Positions 1 through 6,501 of a DNA stretch of 64,000 nt are shown one piece after another. The notes under the pieces were generated by a model, which searched no databases, was not told the origin of the DNA, and worked only from the letters and a program-made list of their open reading frames with translations. Positions within the stretch are counted from its first letter, which is position 1. Each line of letters opens with the position of its first letter. Position numbers and translations under genes: made by a program. Source of the stretch: Albirhodobacter sp042466415 (GTDB lineage Bacteria; Pseudomonadota; Alphaproteobacteria; Rhodobacterales; Rhodobacteraceae); NCBI RefSeq assembly GCF_042466415.1, contig NZ_JAXHCH010000002.1, positions 2,418,001 to 2,482,000 on the forward strand, given 5' to 3'.

Positions 1-443
1 TATAGAGATTTCAGAATTTCCTGAAGTTCTGGCTCGTTTACCAATTCGGCCGCTTCGATTAGCGGAACCCAACGCAGCTCGCGGCGACCTGCTTCGGGGA
101 AGTCATTGCTCAAAGTGACGTCCTTGATTTCGAATATATGAACTTCACAGAACACGCCCAGACGTTTTCCCCGATCTTTGAGGTAGGTATATTTCCCCAT
201 CGGCTGGCGCTCGATCTGGCCCTGAACTCCGGCCTCTTCCCACGCTTCTTGTTCTGCGGATTGCGCAAGAGATTTGTCCTTCATCGGCCACCCTTTTGGG
301 ATGATCCAACGCCCGGTGCGAAGGGATGAGACAAGCAGCACTTCGCGATGACCTTTATCCCCGCGCAGGCACAGCGCTCCGACTTGTACAAAAGCAGGGC
401 GTGGTCCCATCAGGGATTTCCAGAAATTCGATAGTCCGCTCAT
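1..443 (-). CDS. Nudix hydrolase (3' end beyond window)
   Basis: Probable Nudix pyrophosphohydrolase that would hydrolyse a nucleoside-diphosphate-linked or polyphosphate substrate with Mg2+. I translated it from ATG at 443; about 147 codons are open to the window edge and no stop is seen. The Nudix box spans residues 51-73 (GWPMKDK...AWEEAGV) and keeps the metal-ligand glutamates E66, E69 and E70, but the consensus first Glu is Lys57 and the consensus Arg is Gln65. The 'IPKGWPM' lead-in resembles the DIPP-like (diphosphoinositol/diadenosine polyphosphate) branch. A GGAAGG Shine-Dalgarno sequence lies about 10 bases upstream. The real substrate cannot be told from sequence. Confidence 0.85.
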   Translation of the reverse strand, partial: MSGLSNFWKSLMGPRPAFVQVGALCLRGDKGHREVLLVSSLRTGRWIIPKGWPMKDKSLAQSAEQEAWEEAGVQGQIERQPMGKYTYLKDRGKRLGVFCEVHIFEIKDVTLSNDFPEAGRRELRWVPLIEAAELVNEPELQEILKSL

Positions 444-828
444 CGTAATATACCTTCCAACGTCCGCCTCGTGAGAGATCACGCGCCCTGAATGTGAGCG
501 GGATCGTCTTGTCGGATGCGGATAAAACCTAACCCGTCAGGTAGACAGCCCTGACGAAACACATTGCAGCGCGCCGCCAACCATCGCGTAAGGGCTAGAG
601 GCAAAACATTGGCACAAAATATGCCCGCGGCGCAGTGTCACTCTTGGTCGTAATGTTAGTGCCGAAATCTATGACTTCAATTGCTCAATCCGCGAACGAA
701 CAACCATTTTGCGTAGACCTTTATCCAGATGGATAGGTATCAGTCACGGTTGACGGTTTCATGTCGACACAACCTTACCGTGCAGGCCTACCGTGCAAGC
801 TTGCCGAGCGGGGGGGGCATCGGAGGCG
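444..828. other. Intergenic region, no gene recognised
   Basis: This 385-base gap separates two minus-strand genes and should hold the Nudix gene promoter. It contains a small inverted repeat at 535-556 (CGTCAGG, 8-base loop, CCTGACG) and a short tandem repeat of TACCGTGCA near 777-797. A 21-codon plus-strand ORF at 671-736 has no good ribosome binding site. I see no RNA gene or mobile element boundary. Confidence 0.5.
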
Positions 829-1251
829 CTATTCATCATCCCCGACTTTGCCACGCATTGACTTCACGGTGCCCCGGACGGATTTTGCCTTCAATCGACG
901 CAGTTGACTGCCGAAGGTCGGCTTTGTCGCCACACGCCGTTTCGGGGCAACGAGTGCTTGGCGGATCAGCTCTACCAGCCTCTCTTTTGCCATCTCGCGA
1001 TTACGGGCTTGGGATCTCGTCTCTTCAGCGCGGATCAAGATTGCGCCGTCCGATGTCCAGCGACGGCCCGCCAATCGTTTGAGGCGTAATTTCACGGGGG
1101 ACGGCAAATTCGGGCTGCGCTCGGCCTCGAACCGCAACTCAACGGCTGTTTCGACCTTGTTCACATTCTGACCGCCCGGCCCTTGCGAGCGTGTGAAGCT
1201 TTCGGAAAGCTCCCAATCTGCGATCTGGATAGAGTCGGTAATATGTAACAT
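829..1251 (-). CDS. arfB: Alternative ribosome-rescue factor ArfB (YaeJ-type peptidyl-tRNA hydrolase)
   Basis: Releases nascent chains from ribosomes stalled without a stop codon: the family's GGQ motif hydrolyses peptidyl-tRNA while the basic tail sits in the empty mRNA channel. The 140-residue protein has the class-I release-factor core with GGQ at residues 26-28 (RSQGPGGQNVNKVET) and a Lys/Arg-rich C-terminus, both typical of ArfB; the length matches the family. ATG at 1251 has only a weak AGGC upstream. It is a single gene, isolated upstream by a strong hairpin at 1282-1314. No release-factor codon-recognition domain is present, which argues against RF1/RF2. Confidence 0.93.
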   Translation of the reverse strand: MLHITDSIQIADWELSESFTRSQGPGGQNVNKVETAVELRFEAERSPNLPSPVKLRLKRLAGRRWTSDGAILIRAEETRSQARNREMAKERLVELIRQALVAPKRRVATKPTFGSQLRRLKAKSVRGTVKSMRGKVGDDE

Positions 1252-1281
1252 GAGCCTAAACTAGGGCGATTGGGGCCGATG

Positions 1282-1314
1282 AAAAAGGCGGCACCGTGTG
1301 GCGCCGCCCTTTTT
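1282..1314. terminator. Bidirectional intrinsic terminator
   Basis: GGCGGC and GCCGCC arms (1287-1292 and 1303-1308), extended inward by CC/GG, are flanked by A5 on the left and T5 on the right. It can therefore stop transcripts from either side. On the minus strand it would end the small transcription unit upstream of arfB. Confidence 0.85.
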
Positions 1315-1348
1315 CTGCCAACTGACAAACTCATTGACCAGTAAGTCG

Positions 1349-1389
1349 CCGCGTTCCTATCAGCTAATTCGGTTCTGATAGAAACGCGG
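1349..1389. repeat. Inverted repeat, 15-bp arms
   Basis: CCGCGTTCCTATCAG (1349-1363) and CTGATAGAAACGCGG (1375-1389) are complementary except for one position, which is a G-U pair in the minus-strand RNA. The loop is 11 bases. It lies inside the small transcript candidate and has no T-tract, so it looks like RNA structure rather than a terminator. Confidence 0.8.
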
Positions 1390-1401
1390 AAACAAGGATG
1401 A

Positions 1402-1426
1402 AGGGTCGCTCTCGCAGAGCGACCCT
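1402..1426. repeat. Inverted repeat, 10-bp arms
   Basis: AGGGTCGCTC (1402-1411) and GAGCGACCCT (1417-1426) are perfectly complementary around a five-base loop. It is the second strong stem in the small transcript candidate and also lacks a T-tract. Confidence 0.8.
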
Positions 1427-1496
1427 CGAGATCTACGGAGATGGTCCGGTTAGGGCCGGTCGATCCAGTTGGGGTTGTTTGCCTTCGGGGCTGCCC

Positions 1497-1553
1497 TCAG
1501 GCCACGGCCCCCCCAATTGTCCCAAAACCTGTCTCCAATTTCACTCTAGACAC
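1497..1553 (-). CDS. Possible 18-residue peptide ORF
   Basis: GTG at 1553 opens an 18-codon frame ending TGA at 1497 (peptide VSRVKLETGFGTIGGAVA). It is too short for routine gene calling. The reason to list it is the near-perfect AAGGAGG Shine-Dalgarno sequence (1561-1567) seven bases upstream of the start, much stronger than for most genes here. The peptide has no leader-type run of one amino acid and no membrane segment. The AAGGAGG could alternatively act as a ribosome-binding or anti-sense element without translation. Confidence 0.3.
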   Translation of the reverse strand: MSRVKLETGFGTIGGAVA

Positions 1554-1623
1554 TGGACCACCTCCTTTCATTGCGTTGCCGTTACTTGGAGGTTGGCACA
1601 TATCTGGTATTTGTCAAAACCTT

Positions 1624-2247
1624 TCACGCAACGGGTGGCGAAATTTTCGTGACAATTGCGCGGAAAGGCAGCAGCGCGATGAGCGCGAGCGTAAATTTCA
1701 CGCACCAATCGGCTAACGCCAAAGATACCCATAGTGGCGCCATCGGCCCAAAGCCCAAGAGCGGGATCGATTCATTCGCCCAGGCCACATCATTCGCGGG
1801 ATCTAGGAAGACAAACGCGGCCGAAAACGCCAGCGAAAAGAAAATCACCGTATCAACAGCTGAACCAAACAACGTCGATACGAGCGGAGCCTTCCACCAG
1901 ACCGTGCCGCGTAGGCGATCAAAGATTGCGATATCGAGCATTTGTGCCGTCAGGAACGCCAATCCAGAGGCCAAGGCGATCCGCAAAGTTACCAATGGGC
2001 CGAATTCGCCCATGATTTGTGTTCCGATCAAGGAGCAAATGATCCCGACGATGAAGCCAGATGCAACTACTTTGCGCGCGGCGGCCGCGCCGTAGATGCG
2101 GTTCATGATATCCGTCACGAGGAAGGCGAATGGGTAGGTCAGAGCACCCCATGTCAGGAAATCACCCAACAGGAATTGTACAAGGATGTTCGAGGCCACG
2201 ACAATGGCGGCCATGGCAAGAATGCCAGGAAGGAAACGTGTCATCAT
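1624..2247 (-). CDS. yhhQ: Queuosine precursor transporter, YhhQ/VUT family
   Basis: Inner-membrane transporter of the COG1738 family, known in E. coli to take up queuosine precursors (preQ0/preQ1) for tRNA modification. The 207-residue protein is almost wholly hydrophobic with about six membrane helices and carries the family signature VDTVIFFSLAF near residue 132, plus the N-terminal ASNILVQF region. Start is ATG at 2247 or the next codon at 2244; GGATCAAA upstream is a weak ribosome site. It stands alone, with no queuosine-synthesis gene nearby. I looked for a preQ1 riboswitch in the 92-base leader and did not find a convincing one. Confidence 0.88.
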   Translation of the reverse strand: MMTRFLPGILAMAAIVVASNILVQFLLGDFLTWGALTYPFAFLVTDIMNRIYGAAAARKVVASGFIVGIICSLIGTQIMGEFGPLVTLRIALASGLAFLTAQMLDIAIFDRLRGTVWWKAPLVSTLFGSAVDTVIFFSLAFSAAFVFLDPANDVAWANESIPLLGFGPMAPLWVSLALADWCVKFTLALIALLPFRAIVTKISPPVA

Positions 2248-2339
2248 TTTGATCCGTTTTTACATGGTTGCGGGGACATGGCTCAATCAGATGAGCAGCC
2301 GCGCGGATACGCTCGCGCGGGTAACCGGTCAAGGATTTT

Positions 2340-3227
2340 CTAGTCAGCTAACCGGAATTCAGCGATTCCGCTGCGCAAGTAGAAGGTGAAATTGTTGTCA
2401 GAGATCAACGTGAGGCGGATGCTACCGGTCTCATCGCGCCAAACAGAAATGCCTTCGAAATTGTCGTATCTCCCCGCGCCTGTTTCCAAGATACGCTCTC
2501 CGGCGCTGATTTGATCGCCGGAAATCGAGTAGCGCGTGATCCGGGACCGAAAGCCAAGGTAGCCGCGAAAGTCACGCTGAAGCAGATAGAGATTCCCATC
2601 AGGCCCGAAATCGGCGCCCACCGGAAGCCAGTTGCCGTCGCGGGGAATCGAGAACGGCTGTGTCCACGCGCCATTCTTGTATCGCCACACAGGGAACGGC
2701 AGGTGAAGCGCGCCCGATCTTTCGGGGAGGGTGTACAGCGCGCCGTCTTCGTCGATCGCCAAGGCCTCAAGGGATGAATTCTCTTGCATCCGCTTGAAAG
2801 CGTCCGGACGGGCGATGCGATCGGCGGCTGCATCAGGCGCGGTGAAACGCGCGACGCGTGCGATACCTTCAAATGATACGTAAATGGTGCCATTTGGTGC
2901 GATGGCCAAGCCTTCTGAGTCGCCAGTTTCGCCTATGACGTCTACGCCTCGGCTTGTCTTGAGCGCTGAGACAAGGGTTGCGTCGATGTCGATAATCCGG
3001 CCGAGGTGATCGCGCTTGATCTGGCCGCGCCACAGGGTCCCGCGATCCGAGAGGGCCATGAAGCCTGAGCCGTCATCGTCCATTTCGATGCCCGAAAACC
3101 CGCCGAAGCGGGCTTTTGAGGAGGTCCATGAATATTCTTGTAAAAGCGACGCGCGCACATCCGCTTGCACCGCGCAAGCTGTGGCGAAGAACGTCGCGAT
3201 TAGCGCGACGCGAGAACCGACTGACAT
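2340..3227 (-). CDS. Esterase-like activity of phytase family protein
   Basis: A 295-residue exported protein of the 'esterase-like activity of phytase' family (PF13449), a beta-propeller-like fold whose substrate is usually unknown. Residues 1-22 form a signal peptide ending near CAVQAD. Repeating propeller-like blocks follow, such as FSGIEMDDDGSGFMALSDRG, GDSEGLAIAPNGTIYVSFEG and LEALAIDEDGALYTLPE, then NFEGISVWRD, a pattern typical of the family. ATG at 3227 lies inside the end of mepA (28-base overlap), so it is probably translated by coupling, last in a three-gene unit with the transporter and MepA. Actual phosphatase or esterase activity is not established. Confidence 0.82.
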   Translation of the reverse strand: MSVGSRVALIATFFATACAVQADVRASLLQEYSWTSSKARFGGFSGIEMDDDGSGFMALSDRGTLWRGQIKRDHLGRIIDIDATLVSALKTSRGVDVIGETGDSEGLAIAPNGTIYVSFEGIARVARFTAPDAAADRIARPDAFKRMQENSSLEALAIDEDGALYTLPERSGALHLPFPVWRYKNGAWTQPFSIPRDGNWLPVGADFGPDGNLYLLQRDFRGYLGFRSRITRYSISGDQISAGERILETGAGRYDNFEGISVWRDETGSIRLTLISDNNFTFYLRSGIAEFRLAD

Positions 3228-4102
3228 TGTTGGGGCAGATCCGCCATTGTGTATGTTTTTGCGTTCCGCGTGGCGACCTTAGGCTTTTTCGAGGGCTGAG
3301 GGGCCGTCTTGGGCGGATTGAGATACTCTGTGACCCACCAATTCAAGGTAGCATCGCAGCCGTCCCCACCTTTGGACAATTCCGCGACGGTCGGTTTTTG
3401 CGTCTGGCAAAGACTGTCGCCCGCGGGACATTTTAGCCGCACGTGGAAATGGGTATTGTGACCGTATATCGGACGAATTTTTTGAAGCCACGCGCGGTCG
3501 TTTCTCGGCGTCGTGTTGCACATTTGAATTTTTGCCGCCGCGGCGACGAAAATACGGTCCACACGGGGATCGGAGGCCGCAGCGCGCAGCAAAGCGTGAT
3601 GCGATTGCGTCCAGTTTTTCGTGACACGGGTTTGGTCGTTGGTTCTTATCGATATCGACGAAATCTTCTCGCGCTCGGACCGGCTGAGGGAAAGCGAGCT
3701 TGGCGGTAGCATCCAGATATCGGCGTCGAGCCCGATCTGGTGGCTCGCGTGGCCACCTGTCATCGGCCCCCCGCGTGGCTGGCTAATATCCCCGATATAA
3801 AGCCCCTTCCAACCGACACCTGTGGCCGAAACCGACAAGTCCTTGAGGAAGTCGATCATCTCAGGATGGCCCCAATTCCGGTTCCTCGAGAGGCGCATCG
3901 CCTGCCATGTCGGCCCCGTTTCGGGCAAGGCTTCGAGCCCTGCCGCACAGCCGTTGGAGTAAAAGCCGACGGCGGTGGGTTGTTGATAGGAAGGCGAGGA
4001 TTTCGCGCCGAACAACTGACGTGCGAGGGGTTCTGCGTGCAGCGGGAGCGCCCCGCAAGCCAACATCAAAGCGGCGGAGCACAGTCGCTTGAAGTGTCTC
4101 AT
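3200..4102 (-). CDS. mepA: Penicillin-insensitive murein DD-endopeptidase MepA
   Basis: Periplasmic zinc endopeptidase (M74/LAS family) that cuts D-alanyl-meso-diaminopimelate cross-links in peptidoglycan. The 300-residue protein has a signal peptide (cut near LPLHA, residue 23) and the metal motif GGHASHQIGLDADIW with ligands H121 and D128, plus the later HNTHFHVR segment supplying the third histidine. Several cysteines match those of E. coli MepA. GAGGAA lies seven bases before the ATG. Its start overlaps the stop of the upstream transporter by four bases and its end overlaps the phytase-like gene. Confidence 0.95.
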   Translation of the reverse strand: MRHFKRLCSAALMLACGALPLHAEPLARQLFGAKSSPSYQQPTAVGFYSNGCAAGLEALPETGPTWQAMRLSRNRNWGHPEMIDFLKDLSVSATGVGWKGLYIGDISQPRGGPMTGGHASHQIGLDADIWMLPPSSLSLSRSEREKISSISIRTNDQTRVTKNWTQSHHALLRAAASDPRVDRIFVAAAAKIQMCNTTPRNDRAWLQKIRPIYGHNTHFHVRLKCPAGDSLCQTQKPTVAELSKGGDGCDATLNWWVTEYLNPPKTAPQPSKKPKVATRNAKTYTMADLPQQCQSVLASR

Positions 4103-5433
4103 CGGGCTTCCTCTCGTTTTGGTTTCACGAAGGCTAGCAGGATTAAGCTCAGAAGGAAAAGCACCATCAGCGGGATCATGCCAAGCGGTTGGCTGTCTGT
4201 GATCATTGTAATCGCGCCGATCGAGAGCGGCGCGAGGAAGGCGGTTGCTTTCCCTGCGAGGGCGTAAAGTCCGAATGCCTCGGTGATTGCTTCGGGGCGC
4301 GCTTGATGCACCAACATCGTGCGGCTTGCCGCTTGCAATGTCCCGCCCGCCGCGCCGATCACACCGCCGGCAAGATAAAACGCGATATCAGGTAGAGAGG
4401 ACGATTCGTCGACGAGGATGCCAAAAACATGATCCCGCGAAATCATCAACACGCCGACCGCGGCGAAGGTCAGCGCGACGATGGCGCCGGCAATGATCCG
4501 GCGCGGGCCGAAGAGATCATCTGCGCGCCCGCCTATCCAAGCAAATGCGGCGCCGGTGATCAGGGTGACGATCCCAAAAATCCCGATCGAGGTGATCGAC
4601 CAATCAAGAACCCCCGCGGCGTAAAGCCCGCCAAATGCGTAAAACCCGTTGAGCGCATCACGGTACAGCATTGAGGACCCCAGAAACGCCATGAGCGAAC
4701 GTTGCTGCGGCAGGGCGCGCAAACTCAAGCGTAGCTCGGGCCCTGCACGCCGCAAAGCATGAGCGACCGTCATCTTGTTCTCAACTTTGGGGAGGCGCAC
4801 CCAGAGGAAGAAGGGGATCATGAAGAGGCCAAACCAGAGTGCGGTAAATGGGCCGACGGCACGGATCCCCTCGCGCAGGCTCGGATCCAAGCCGAAGAGG
4901 GGAGCGATGCCAATAAGTGTCTTCCCAGTGTCTGCGCTATCCGCGAGGGCAACAAGCGCGAAGATCAACGCAACGAGCCCGCCCAGATAGCCAAACGCCC
5001 ATCCCGACCCCGATACGCGCCCCAATTGGCCTTTCGGCGCAACATCAGGCAACATTGAGTTGGTGAATACGGTTGCGAATTCGACGCCAATCATTCCCAG
5101 AATGAAGCTCAGCATCAAAAACGGCAGACTGAACGCACCGGGAACCGAATACCAAAGCCCCCAACTGCCAAGCATGTAGAGGACGGAAAAGCCCGCGACG
5201 AACCACATTCGTCGTCCCGCGCGATCTGCAAGCGCGCCGAGCCACGGAGACGTCACCGCGATCAGCACCCCTGCTATTCCGATGGTGAGCCCCCAAATCC
5301 CCTGCGCGTGCGCGCCATCGCCCAGAAGCTCCTTAAGGTAGGGGGCGAATAGGAAGGTGATGAGCAACGTATGGAACGGCTGGCTTGCCCAGTCGAAGAA
5401 ATACCACCCCAAAACCGATCTGCGTTGTGTCAC
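4099..5433 (-). CDS. MFS transporter, UMF1 / Atg22-like family
   Basis: Twelve-helix major facilitator of 444 residues. The N-terminal LGWYFFDWASQPFHTLLITF is characteristic of the bacterial UMF1 family related to vacuolar amino-acid effluxer Atg22. Substrate is unknown; amino acids or sugars are possible. The start is GTG at 5433 with GGGAG six bases before it. It is first of a minus-strand unit and overlaps mepA by four bases (ATGA). The pairing with a murein endopeptidase invites the guess that it moves a peptidoglycan fragment, but nothing in the sequence proves this. Confidence 0.85.
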   Translation of the reverse strand: MTQRRSVLGWYFFDWASQPFHTLLITFLFAPYLKELLGDGAHAQGIWGLTIGIAGVLIAVTSPWLGALADRAGRRMWFVAGFSVLYMLGSWGLWYSVPGAFSLPFLMLSFILGMIGVEFATVFTNSMLPDVAPKGQLGRVSGSGWAFGYLGGLVALIFALVALADSADTGKTLIGIAPLFGLDPSLREGIRAVGPFTALWFGLFMIPFFLWVRLPKVENKMTVAHALRRAGPELRLSLRALPQQRSLMAFLGSSMLYRDALNGFYAFGGLYAAGVLDWSITSIGIFGIVTLITGAAFAWIGGRADDLFGPRRIIAGAIVALTFAAVGVLMISRDHVFGILVDESSSLPDIAFYLAGGVIGAAGGTLQAASRTMLVHQARPEAITEAFGLYALAGKATAFLAPLSIGAITMITDSQPLGMIPLMVLFLLSLILLAFVKPKREEAR

Positions 5434-5498
5434 GGCCCGCTCCCTATATCATTCGCAGCATAGAGCCGGAAATCCCGCGCGGACGCAAGGCGGTGTGA

Positions 5499-6029
5499 CT
5501 AGAGCGTAGGCGGCCAGGGCCTCGTCGCATCGGTGTCGATCCACCCCTGAACCCACTGCGGCAAGACGGGGCTGGGCGCGGTGTGATCCAGTTCCGCGAG
5601 GACCTTTTGAGGTTCCAACATCTTGTTGCGCGATGTCACCGCCCCGCGCACGAGGATATGGCTGGAACATTCGCCATTCCGATACATCCCTTGCTCCATA
5701 TAAACGAAGCGATGATCCCACCCAATGCAACGCGTGCGCATTTCAAACGATTGGAACGATGTCACGCGCCGGCGATAGCGCGTGGTGTTCCCCGCCACGA
5801 CAATGCCCCAACGGTTCTTACGAAGCACACCGATCAATCCCGTCCGGATTGAAAGCTCGATCCGTCCAAGATCATAGAGCGTCAAAGTGCGGCCGTTGTT
5901 TAATTCCATCCACGGGTCGATATCCCACGGCCAGCAAATATGATGGCTGACATGCGTTTCCAGCAGGCCGATTTTTGGCATGCGGCTGGCGCGGATCATG
6001 GATTTTACTTGGCGGACATAGGGATACAT
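5499..6029 (-). CDS. Thioesterase-like (hotdog-fold) protein
   Basis: A 176-residue protein of the acyl-CoA thioesterase / 4HBT-like hotdog group. The key block, WDIDPWMELNNGRTLTLYD near residues 36-54, corresponds to the helix that starts the hotdog fold and normally carries the catalytic Asp or Asn; FQSFEMRTRCIGWDHRFVYM is the later substrate-tunnel strand. I moved the start to ATG at 6029 because AAGGAG sits six bases upstream, whereas the open frame begins 16 codons earlier without a site. It is divergent from yggT. The natural acyl substrate is unknown. Confidence 0.75.
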   Translation of the reverse strand: MYPYVRQVKSMIRASRMPKIGLLETHVSHHICWPWDIDPWMELNNGRTLTLYDLGRIELSIRTGLIGVLRKNRWGIVVAGNTTRYRRRVTSFQSFEMRTRCIGWDHRFVYMEQGMYRNGECSSHILVRGAVTSRNKMLEPQKVLAELDHTAPSPVLPQWVQGWIDTDATRPWPPTL

Positions 6030-6204
6030 GGCGTGCTCCTTTGCGCTTTGGTTGGCGCAGCTTGCCCGCCACGTCAAGCTGTAGCTGCGCCTCGACTACA
6101 TGACGTTGCGCATTCTCGCGGTTAGCTGCGTCAAATCTGTGCAGGAGGTTGCATGCGCGGCCTCTCTCGCTTACCTCTGGGCCAGTGTTTGCAAGAGGTT
6201 TGCC

Positions 6205-6498
6205 ATGCCGATGATTTATGATGCCCTGACTATGATCCTTCAGGTGCTTTGGTTCATTATGATCGCCCATATCGTCATGAGCTGGCTGATCAACTTTCAG
6301 GTGCTCAATCTGCGTCAGCCACTGGTCGCGCAGATCTGGTACGGTTTGAACCAATTGCTTGAACCGATTTACCGCCCGATTCGCCGCATTCTCCCGAATA
6401 TGGGGGCGATTGATCTCGCGCCATTGGTGGTCTTCATCATCATTATCGTGCTGCAACGCCAGCTTGAGCGCTCGGCCGGGTTCTTCTACGGCTACTGA
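6205..6498 (+). CDS. yggT: YggT family membrane protein
   Basis: Small integral membrane protein (97 residues) with two hydrophobic helices, residues about 5-27 and 65-88, joined by the conserved PIYRPIRRILPNMGAIDLAP stretch of the YggT family (PF02325). The family is linked to osmotic stress, division or membrane-protein assembly but its biochemical role is unsettled. Start chosen at ATG 6205, after AAGAGG; the frame is open 35 codons earlier but without hydrophobic or conserved sequence. Three bases separate it from recQ, so the two are probably co-transcribed. Confidence 0.88.
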   Translation: MPMIYDALTMILQVLWFIMIAHIVMSWLINFQVLNLRQPLVAQIWYGLNQLLEPIYRPIRRILPNMGAIDLAPLVVFIIIIVLQRQLERSAGFFYGY

Positions 6499-6501
6499 TC
6501 G

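Larger units (their letters stand above)
1315..1600 (-). ncRNA. Candidate small structured transcript
   Basis: Minus-strand stretch between the YhhQ-type gene and the terminator at 1282-1314. A TTGACA box (1612-1617) lies just after the transporter stop codon, though no good -10 follows it. Further down come an AAGGAGG element (1561-1567), a 15-bp hairpin with one G-U pair (1349-1389) and a 10-bp perfect hairpin (1402-1426). The combination of promoter-like box, two stable stems and a closing terminator suggests an independent RNA of roughly 280 bases, either a small regulatory RNA or a mini-mRNA for the 18-residue ORF at 1497-1553. I do not recognise its family; it is not RNase P, 4.5S or tmRNA by the conserved bases I know. 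Confidence 0.45.

Noticed and set aside
671..736. 21-codon plus-strand ORF (MTSIAQSANEQPFCVDLYPD)
   Set aside because: No Shine-Dalgarno sequence and no RiPP-type neighbour; such a frame is expected by chance.
2248..2339. Possible preQ1 riboswitch before the YhhQ-type gene
   Set aside because: A CCGCGCG/CGCGCGG stem exists, but I could not find the conserved preQ1-I or preQ1-II bases.
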